Shown one piece after another: positions 12,576-18,859 of a DNA stretch of 22,779 nt. The stretch's first letter is position 1, and each line of letters starts with the position of its first letter. The translations under genes and the position numbers were made by a program. The stretch spans positions 1 through 22,779 of the IMG/VR virus record IMGVR_UViG_3300009428_000078, one strand, 5' to 3'. The notes beneath the pieces are model-generated. The model did not search any database, was not told where the DNA came from, and saw only the letters and a list, made by a program, of their open reading frames with translations. The stretch is from a virus.

Positions 12576-15110
12576 TTAGTTATACTCCACATAAGCGGTT
12601 AGGGATGATATAGACGGGGTTATATTGTTTGCAATAGATGTAAGTTTCACCTTAAACCTAAAGGCTCTTGCGCTAAGGTCTGCAACTTTTATTGCAGTGT
12701 AGCTAGACCAAACTGGTGTACCTGATGGATCATCTAAAGTTGTAGAGACAAGTGTTATGATGTTAGTGTCAGGAAACTGACTGTCCCCACCTAAGTCGTC
12801 GAACAAGCTGGGCGCACTGTCAAACAGCGCAGGTTGGTCGTCAAATAGGCCAGCAGTATTATCGTGTCTTGCTGTTACACCACTTACGTAGACACGACAC
12901 CTCTTAACACTAGAATCCGCAGTCTCTATGTAGTTACTGAAGAGATACTCCCCCTCAGAGGGTGCTACAGAGGAGTCTGTTATCCTTAGCTTACTGGTGA
13001 CAACCTCTGCGTTAGTCTTTGTACCAGAGAAAGTTGGACTATCTACTAGCGAGATTGTGTTAGCAAAAGGCTCAATATTAGCAATAGGTACAACCACAGA
13101 GGTGTAGCCCAATGAGTAGATGCCTGATTTATCCACAGCTTTAACCATGTATGTCCCTGCCCTAGCTGGAACGGACACACTAGAAGCTGGACGAGATACC
13201 TTGTCAACGTAGACTAAAGAGTTGGGCCAACTAGCTCCGATTAAATCAGGTGTGTATCGTATAACGTAGTACGACAAATCAAGATCAGGTACAGCTTGCC
13301 AATCAAGAGTTATGACAGCACCATTGACTTCCGCTACAAGCCCTGTGATATCTGAGGGAGGTTCAAGTAATCCAGAAGCGTTAATGTTGGACAGATACTC
13401 AAACTCACCTTTGATGCCAAACGTATTTACTGCTCTTGCTCTGAAGTCATAGTTACCATCTTCAAGGTCAATAGCTTCAAAGTTGCCTAGCTGGCCTGTC
13501 CCAAGTGTGATCCAGTTAACTTCTGAGGATAACTTAAACTCAGACTCAACATAATCAACCCTGTCACTCGCAGCGGAGGTTACATCAAGGGTGATAATGT
13601 TTGTGAGCTTCTCACGTATAACCTGAGTTCTAGCGACTGCGGATAGCCCTACAGGTGGCACTGAGAAGGGGGATAGTAGCTCAGTGTTATCTCTCTCGTA
13701 CACGACACCATCAGATACTTCATCGTAGACAGACTCGGCGGTCTCTCTTAATGTCATCTGTGTCTGTAGGTCAAGACCATCAGTTAAACCAAAGTTCCAA
13801 GCAACAACTTCAAACTCTTTGTTAGTCCACCCGAAGCGGGTGTTAGTTAAGCGAACATTGTCGCCAACTTGAACTTGCAACGTCTTTAGTCCAAAGGAAG
13901 CGTCAACTGTAATCTGTTGTCTGTTACGCTCCAGAGAAATAAGAGCAATACGACGAGCTTCGACAGAGTTGTTAGTAAACGGCAGATCAATATCAGCCAC
14001 TGACTCTTGACCACCATCAGCCGATAAAAAAGCTGCATTGGTTACTTGTGGGTAGTCTGTAGTCTGCCAGTTGCTCTCTTCACCACGGAATGTACCCTTA
14101 ACTGTATTGAAGTTGTTTCTACGAGAATGTCGTGTAGATACACTCAAGCTAGAGCGTAGGTCATCTTCGTTAAGATCAAGGACAGGTGTAGTCCAGTAAG
14201 CTGGTTTCATGCGCCACTTACCCTGAGAGTACCACATACTACCATCCATTGAGGTAAGCATAGAGTTAAGCATGTCATACGGAGTTACAGCTAAGGTAAA
14301 TGCACCATTGCAAGTGTAACGAGTTGTACCTGCGATTGTATTAGTTTGATCACATACGTTAGCAGCAGAAGTAACTAAAGAGTCATCAATGTTAGCGACC
14401 TCTTCCGCAAGTCCATAAGTCGAGGTTAAGTAATCCCTCAAGCACAAGGCTGGATTGTCTGACCATGCTGTTGTTGAAGTACGTGGGTCATAGACCTTCT
14501 TACCACTAACAACTGCTGTAAACTCAGGGATACCGTTAGGAAATGCGTTTGCGTCAAACTTTAAACGAACGTACATGTACGCAATATTACGAAGTCTGTG
14601 TTCAGTATTCCAGTTAAATGACTCAGAGTTAAGGTCAGCGTCTACTGTCTGGTCAGGGGAACCGAGGTGCAACTTAAAGCGGAGTTTACCTGCATACTTG
14701 GTTGGGGTGACTACCTCTCCATCAACATCTAAGGTAACTAATTCGTCGTTAACATAAATCTCATCAAAGGACTGTATCTCGTGTCCAGCAAAAGCAAGGA
14801 TACGGTGAAGGTAAACATTGTTTGTACCTGTAGCTTCGTCGTAGATACGAGCGCCAGCAACGCGCATCTTACCGTAGATAACCTGATGATCTAATGCTGT
14901 ACCGATAGCCGTAGTTTGATAACCACGGTTTTGCCCTGACATAGAAGGCTTGGGAGAAAGCGCCCTCATAGCCGCACCAAGTACAACAGAGGTAAGTAGC
15001 TTCCCTATTACAGTGCCTGTAAGGAACGCACCAAAAGCTGTGGCTGCAAAGCCTGTAGCGCCAGCGGTGACAACAGGAACGAAGAGGGGGAGGGCTAACA
15101 ATTGAGCCAT
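12576..15110 (-). CDS. J-like tail tip / host specificity protein
   Basis: An 844-residue central tail hub protein. The N-terminus has a hydrophobic Gly/Ala-rich stretch (about 10-50), followed by a hub-like domain (TTAIGTALDHQVIYG at 66-80, then YLHRILAFAGHEI). A central beta-rich region runs to about 460. Two fibronectin III-like domains follow (about 483-575 and 583-674; DLSYYVIRYT near 611-620 is typical). A C-terminal part carries a triple LFDD-type heptad repeat. Such proteins close the tail end and bind the receptor or fiber. The ribosome binding site is weak, consistent with coupling to the upstream GNAT gene five bases away. Confidence 0.85.
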   Translation of the reverse strand: MAQLLALPLFVPVVTAGATGFAATAFGAFLTGTVIGKLLTSVVLGAAMRALSPKPSMSGQNRGYQTTAIGTALDHQVIYGKMRVAGARIYDEATGTNNVYLHRILAFAGHEIQSFDEIYVNDELVTLDVDGEVVTPTKYAGKLRFKLHLGSPDQTVDADLNSESFNWNTEHRLRNIAYMYVRLKFDANAFPNGIPEFTAVVSGKKVYDPRTSTTAWSDNPALCLRDYLTSTYGLAEEVANIDDSLVTSAANVCDQTNTIAGTTRYTCNGAFTLAVTPYDMLNSMLTSMDGSMWYSQGKWRMKPAYWTTPVLDLNEDDLRSSLSVSTRHSRRNNFNTVKGTFRGEESNWQTTDYPQVTNAAFLSADGGQESVADIDLPFTNNSVEARRIALISLERNRQQITVDASFGLKTLQVQVGDNVRLTNTRFGWTNKEFEVVAWNFGLTDGLDLQTQMTLRETAESVYDEVSDGVVYERDNTELLSPFSVPPVGLSAVARTQVIREKLTNIITLDVTSAASDRVDYVESEFKLSSEVNWITLGTGQLGNFEAIDLEDGNYDFRARAVNTFGIKGEFEYLSNINASGLLEPPSDITGLVAEVNGAVITLDWQAVPDLDLSYYVIRYTPDLIGASWPNSLVYVDKVSRPASSVSVPARAGTYMVKAVDKSGIYSLGYTSVVVPIANIEPFANTISLVDSPTFSGTKTNAEVVTSKLRITDSSVAPSEGEYLFSNYIETADSSVKRCRVYVSGVTARHDNTAGLFDDQPALFDSAPSLFDDLGGDSQFPDTNIITLVSTTLDDPSGTPVWSSYTAIKVADLSARAFRFKVKLTSIANNITPSISSLTAYVEYN
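12786..12848 (-). repeat. Three-copy 21-bp repeat in the tail tip gene
   Basis: The tail tip protein contains LFDDQPA, LFDSAPS and LFDDLGG in a row, three copies of a 7-residue (21-base) unit. The codons for each LFD differ, so the repeat is older than a recent duplication or is kept by selection. It may be a linear binding motif or a short linker between the FN3 region and the last beta domain. Confidence 0.6.
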
Positions 15111-15115
15111 GTGAG

Positions 15116-15574
15116 TTATTTATCTCCAAGATATTTAGAGTACGAACACTCCGAAGGTTTGAACTTTAACCAAGTAAGTATTTTACGCAGGGGACTACTT
15201 ACCTTAGAGTTAATCACAAGCACTGACACTCCGTCTGACTTAAGGCAACTCTCAGCAAACTTAATTAACTTGATACCTGTTAAACCCTTGCGGCAGTCTT
15301 TATGTAAGTACACAACGTCACACAAAGCAAACAAGTGACTTTTGTGGTGTATGTTATGGTTAACTACAGCTACAAAGTAACCCACAAGTTTACCTTCACC
15401 CCTAGCTGTAAAGACTTTAAGGTTTCCTTGTAGCTCTAAAGCGTAGTAGGTTTCCCAACAAGGGTCTAGCTTAATGTAAGATTGGTAGTCCTCGACCTCT
15501 TCCCAGTGTGCAGCAATCAGGGGTTTAATCTCTTCTTCTACTTGAGAGACAAACTCTTGTTGATACTTAATCAT
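15116..15574 (-). CDS. GNAT-family N-acetyltransferase 1
   Basis: A 152-residue acetyltransferase-fold protein. The segment about 84-110 (LCDVVYLHKDCRKGLTGIKLIKF) matches strand 4 plus the acetyl-CoA pyrophosphate-binding turn R-x2-G-x-G/A, here RKGLTG. LKFKPSECSYSKYLG near the end fits the family's last strands. Similar proteins occur in tail regions of many marine phages (recollection). The target is unknown; phage tail proteins, host receptors or small molecules are possible. It starts in a 4-base ATGA overlap with the out-of-frame end of the neighbouring minor tail gene. Confidence 0.8.
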   Translation of the reverse strand: MIKYQQEFVSQVEEEIKPLIAAHWEEVEDYQSYIKLDPCWETYYALELQGNLKVFTARGEGKLVGYFVAVVNHNIHHKSHLFALCDVVYLHKDCRKGLTGIKLIKFAESCLKSDGVSVLVINSKVSSPLRKILTWLKFKPSECSYSKYLGDK

Positions 15575-15678
15575 TTCTCATCTCTACCCCAAGATATCTT
15601 TTTATCTTGCAAGTCTTCGATAAAGTCTAACCCAAGATCGTTAGGGTAGATTGACTTCTGATAACCAGATGTGTACCT
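15571..15678 (-). other. Out-of-frame C-terminal tail of the minor tail gene
   Basis: Read in the +1 frame relative to the minor tail gene, this stretch encodes RYTSGYQKSIYPNDLGLDFI and then EDLQDKKISWGRDEK, ending in a TGA that overlaps the next ATG (ATGA). It has no ATG start of its own: the frame is closed by a stop at about 15721. Continuous reading from the upstream gene would result if one G of the GGG at 15682-15680 were absent. It looks like the genuine C-terminus of the minor tail protein, separated by a one-base insertion, a sequencing error or, less likely, a programmed +1 frameshift. Confidence 0.7.
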
Positions 15679-16198
15679 GCCCTCTAGCTCTCTCAAGGTC
15701 GATAAGTTTATTCTCGACAGTTAACTCAATAGTAGTTGTCTCAGCACTCTCTTCGATGTTCATCTGATCCATATAACCTGAGAACAATTCGTTTAAGCCC
15801 TTGCTACCGTCTTGCAAGTTAATCTTAGAGCCATCTTGTAGTAGTATGTAGGAGCCACTCTGTTGTTGTAGGCTACCATAGGAAAATGTACCAAAGTAAA
15901 TCTTGGCTACACGTCCCTGATAAGGCTCACTGAGGGCTAAGGATAGTAATTCTGAGGGGATACCACTTAGACTAACTGTAGCACCCTTAACAGCCATCTC
16001 AGAGGTTTCCTCAATAGAGGAAATATTAAGGAGTTGACCAAGACCAAACCACTGAGTGCCATTATCAAGTACAAGCGTACCTTGACCCGTCCACATTCTT
16101 ATAGTCTCACTAGAGAAGTTAAGCTCTGTAGCAAAGAACGGGTAGACTATATCTCCATCAATGTTTTCTATTGTGCTTAGGGATAGTTCTCTGGACAT
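15641..16198 (-). CDS. Minor tail protein, apparently frameshifted near its end
   Basis: A 185-residue beta-rich tail protein located between tape measure and tail tip genes, where lambda gpL or GTA hub proteins (DUF2163-like) are encoded. Features are an N-terminal FFATELNFSSETIRMWTG, a central GIPSELLSLALSEPYQGR and a VENKLIDLERARG segment. After that point the frame reads a few atypical residues and stops, whereas the +1 frame continues with a well-patterned 35-residue tail (see the separate entry). An internal LLQDGSKINLQDGSK near-repeat is visible. A good ribosome binding site (GAGGAT) precedes the ATG. The product would be truncated unless the frame is restored. Confidence 0.78.
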   Translation of the reverse strand: MSRELSLSTIENIDGDIVYPFFATELNFSSETIRMWTGQGTLVLDNGTQWFGLGQLLNISSIEETSEMAVKGATVSLSGIPSELLSLALSEPYQGRVAKIYFGTFSYGSLQQQSGSYILLQDGSKINLQDGSKGLNELFSGYMDQMNIEESAETTTIELTVENKLIDLERARGQVHIWLSEVNLP

Positions 16199-16210
16199 AT
16201 TATCCTCAAT

Positions 16211-16729
16211 CTAGTTGGTCAGGTTGTTAATAGTGTTTTGTAAGGTTCGAAGGCTAATCCTGTATCCGTGATCGTCATCAACGCCTGTATCTATTAGGCT
16301 ACCAATGTATTCGTTATAGTTAAAGATGTCTTCCGTTTCGTAACCCCACGCCATTGCGTATGTGTATCCGTTTGCAACACTTTGTTCACTCATTGCCACG
16401 GTAAGTCTATCTATAATGCCTTGGCCTGAGAAGTTTGAGTCCACAAAAATACCTGCTGGCGTGACACAGTCGGTGTTGCTTATCCCAGAAGACTGAAAAA
16501 AGTCAGCAAGACGAGGTAGAATGGTGTGATCTTCGGGTAACTCAAAGTCTAAGCTAGTCCCAACAACAACGCCTTCATCCAGTGCCACTGCAAAGTGGGC
16601 GTTATTTTCAGCAAAGTATGCCATAAGCTCTGCGTTGTATTGGTCAGGTGTGCTTTTGGGGAGAACGAAGTCAACGATATCTTGATAGAGGGCGTTGTCT
16701 TTTAATAACCCTGTGGTGATAGTAACCAT
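16211..16729 (-). CDS. GNAT-like acetyltransferase 2
   Basis: A 172-residue protein with the GNAT layout: an N-terminal helix pair, then HFAVALDEGVVVGTSLDFEL (strands 2-3), AGIFVDSNFSGQGIIDRL (strand 4 with the S-G-Q-G-I-I acyl-CoA loop) and a later YTYAMAWGY strand. The start at 16729 is chosen because GGAGG lies upstream and because it gives the TAATG overlap typical of this genome. The longer frame to 16801 lies inside the previous gene. It is divergent from GNAT 1. Its substrate is unknown, and its placement amid tail genes points to a virion-related or host-surface role. Confidence 0.68.
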   Translation of the reverse strand: MVTITTGLLKDNALYQDIVDFVLPKSTPDQYNAELMAYFAENNAHFAVALDEGVVVGTSLDFELPEDHTILPRLADFFQSSGISNTDCVTPAGIFVDSNFSGQGIIDRLTVAMSEQSVANGYTYAMAWGYETEDIFNYNEYIGSLIDTGVDDDHGYRISLRTLQNTINNLTN

Positions 16730-17517
16730 TACGAAACCTCCAAATAACCAGAAGTGAATATTGTTCGGTATTGACCTGAGGTGAGAGAGGTACTGGACCA
16801 AGTAACATCTGAAGGTGAAGCGCCCTGTACATAGGAGCCAGCACGAAGGAAAGTGAGTGCCTGATTAACCGTTGGCCCTGCGCCCCACGTGTGGACGGGA
16901 GCGCCTGTAGTTCTACCAGACGCACCAAAGGCAATCGTTGCTACGCTGGATGCAGAACAGTTGATGGTGTTGGAGGATGTAGACGCAACGTCTTGAGCCG
17001 CAACTGTAGTGATTGCGGTGCTTGGTCTGTAAACCTCTACTGACAGCATGTTGTTCGAACCATTACTTGAGCTTGTAATTGAAGTGTCTCCCGCTGCAAG
17101 AACTTTGTAACAAGTCCTCATGCGGTGGTAGTAGTATGTGGTTCCGCCCTTGTTACTGACACTACCGTCAGCAGCCGCAAAACCTATTGAAGTAAACCCC
17201 GCGGGAGTAGTGGGGTAAGCACTGAAATTAGTAGACAGCTTCCAGATAGTCACAAGAGCAATATCACCTGCAGCAAATGAGGGTGTAGTTGCTGTGATTG
17301 ACGTGCCGGAATTGCCAACAATCGTATTGGATTGTGCGGTAAGTGTTAAGAATGCACTAGCCCCGTACCACTCGCTAAACGACATAGACACTCCAGAAGC
17401 CTTACCGATTAAACCACGGATGTCTGCGTCGTTAATACCTGCTTCAGTAGCGGTAGTACCTCCAGCCTCTATGTGTATCTCATTCAGAGATAGCGTCCCA
17501 GACGCAGGAAGCGCCAT
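16729..17517 (-). CDS. Adhesin-like virion protein
   Basis: A 262-residue Ser/Thr/Gly-rich, beta-rich protein. The N-terminal module (ALPASGTLSLNEIHIEAGG, then AGINDADIRGLIGK and MSFSEWYGAS, residues 2-54) is a recurring element in phage structural proteins that precedes variable domains. The remainder looks like a beta-sandwich or lectin-like domain with a few Cys. It is likely a tail-associated fiber or decoration protein that contacts the host surface. Start and stop overlap the neighbours as TAATG. The exact location in the virion is not known. Confidence 0.7.
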   Translation of the reverse strand: MALPASGTLSLNEIHIEAGGTTATEAGINDADIRGLIGKASGVSMSFSEWYGASAFLTLTAQSNTIVGNSGTSITATTPSFAAGDIALVTIWKLSTNFSAYPTTPAGFTSIGFAAADGSVSNKGGTTYYYHRMRTCYKVLAAGDTSITSSSNGSNNMLSVEVYRPSTAITTVAAQDVASTSSNTINCSASSVATIAFGASGRTTGAPVHTWGAGPTVNQALTFLRAGSYVQGASPSDVTWSSTSLTSGQYRTIFTSGYLEVS

Positions 17518-18242
17518 TAGATTGTACCATAGGCTGTGACGTTACCAACAACTGTGAGGTTGCCTGTAGTATCCAGCTTCATCTTGTTAGTACCGCCTGT
17601 TGCAAAGTGTAAAACACCAGAGCTTTCGGTTACTGTCCAGTTACCGAGGTCTACTGTTGTGGCATTGACTGTGCCAAACGTAGGGTTGTCGTTAGGCTGC
17701 ACTGCACTGGCTGCAAGTGTGCCTTGGGCTGCTGTAGCATAGTCTGCGCTATCGAAGGCTTTTACTTGAGCAAGGTTTGTAACCTCACTGTCCATCAAAG
17801 CACCAGCAGAAGTTACATTAGCTGTGTCTGTTACGTCAGCACTAGCTTCGATACCGTCTAGCTTTGTGCCATCAGTGGCTACATCACGACCATCAAAGGT
17901 AGAAGTAGTTGTAATAGCACCAGACATTGCTCCACCCGCTTTAGGCAGTGCAGCATCAGCAGTAGTACCTTGTGCGGCAGTCGCATAGTCAGCAGATGCT
18001 GTAGTAGCAGCAGTACCTAAACCAAGGTTAGTCCTAGCTGTACCTGCGTCAGCAAGGTCTGACAAGTTGTTCGCGGCAAGTAGATCACCTGACCCTCCCC
18101 CGCCCCCTACGGCAGTCTTTAGTTCTCCCAGAGTAAGAGCCATTGTTTCATCAGCGGATATGTCAACAACGACAAACTCATCTGCATCAACTAGGTCAGC
18201 AGCAACTATGTTAGTTAGATCAGTAATCTTCTTATCGGTCAT
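17517..18242 (-). CDS. Tail fiber-like protein with repeats
   Basis: A 241-residue Ala/Thr/Gly-rich fiber protein. The N-terminus KITDLTNIVAADLVDADEFV leads to a poly-glycine hinge (46-50). It is followed by repeat-rich shaft sequence: ANNLSDLADAGTARTNLGLG, two SADYATAAQGT copies (83-93 and 165-175), and VATDGTKLDGIEASADVTDT. The end LTVVGNVTAYGTI is a frequent fiber terminus. These elements recur in phage tail fibers across marine siphoviruses and myoviruses. It has a ribosome binding site (AAGGAT) 8 bases before the ATG and overlaps the adhesin-like gene. Confidence 0.8.
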   Translation of the reverse strand: MTDKKITDLTNIVAADLVDADEFVVVDISADETMALTLGELKTAVGGGGGSGDLLAANNLSDLADAGTARTNLGLGTAATTASADYATAAQGTTADAALPKAGGAMSGAITTTSTFDGRDVATDGTKLDGIEASADVTDTANVTSAGALMDSEVTNLAQVKAFDSADYATAAQGTLAASAVQPNDNPTFGTVNATTVDLGNWTVTESSGVLHFATGGTNKMKLDTTGNLTVVGNVTAYGTI

Positions 18243-18254
18243 TATCAGATATCC

Positions 18255-18842
18255 TTATACCAGAGCTTCAACAGCTTCAAAAGAGATGCCATAGGCTGAC
18301 ACATTGTTAATAGACCAACTGGTCAAGTTATTTGCTAGGCGAAAGACACCTTTTGCTTCGTTAAAGACGACTGTGGCTCCAGTGTATGTTGACCTAAGTG
18401 CTGGCCAAATCTCTAAGCTACCATCACCCGTTTTATCTAACAGCACCTGATGTAGTTTAGCTGAGGATGCTGACCCAAGCTGAATGTAGTCACCAGCCTT
18501 AAGAGTTCCAGTCATAGTAACAGTAACAGTCTCATCACCGACATTACCAGTGAGGGTACAGGAGCTTACATCACCCTGTGGAGTAGCGTAGTCAGGGTCT
18601 CCTAGTAGGAACGTACCTGTCTGTCCCTTCAGGCCAACTAGCATAGCCTTCCAAGGGGCAGCTAGATCACGACGAACCGAGGGAATGGAAACCGAGGCTT
18701 GCCACTTCTGTCCACCGTGGGAAACGATCTGTTGCTTATAAGTAAAGGGGGAACTTGATGTCGCTACAGCATTAACTGCGCTTAACTCAATGCTCTCAAT
18801 ACCTATGCTAGTTGGAGTTGATAGTGGATAGCTCAAAGCCAT
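18255..18842 (-). CDS. Minor tail protein after tape measure
   Basis: A 195-residue beta-rich protein immediately downstream of the tape measure gene, the usual place for a distal tail or tail-completion protein. The pattern SPFTYKQQIVSHGGQKWQ, followed by W-x-A-M-L-x-G-L-K-G-x-x-GTFLLGDP (GDP at about 80-82), is a familiar signature of this marine phage tail family (recollection). The C-terminal half (about 95-190) forms a second beta domain ending in ISFEAVEALV. AGGGAA sits 7 bases before the ATG. It is probably part of the adaptor between tail tube and tip. Confidence 0.75.
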   Translation of the reverse strand: MALSYPLSTPTSIGIESIELSAVNAVATSSSPFTYKQQIVSHGGQKWQASVSIPSVRRDLAAPWKAMLVGLKGQTGTFLLGDPDYATPQGDVSSCTLTGNVGDETVTVTMTGTLKAGDYIQLGSASSAKLHQVLLDKTGDGSLEIWPALRSTYTGATVVFNEAKGVFRLANNLTSWSINNVSAYGISFEAVEALV

Positions 18843-18859
18843 AGTTTATTTCCCTATTA

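Noticed and set aside
15573-15720. Separate small gene in the +1 frame after the minor tail gene
   Set aside because: It has no ATG or GTG with a ribosome binding site, only a TTG in poor context. It reads far better as the displaced C-terminus of the upstream gene.
16730-16801. Extended N-terminus for GNAT 2
   Set aside because: It overlaps the end of the adhesin-like gene. The ATG at 16729 has GGAGG and the TAATG junction used elsewhere.
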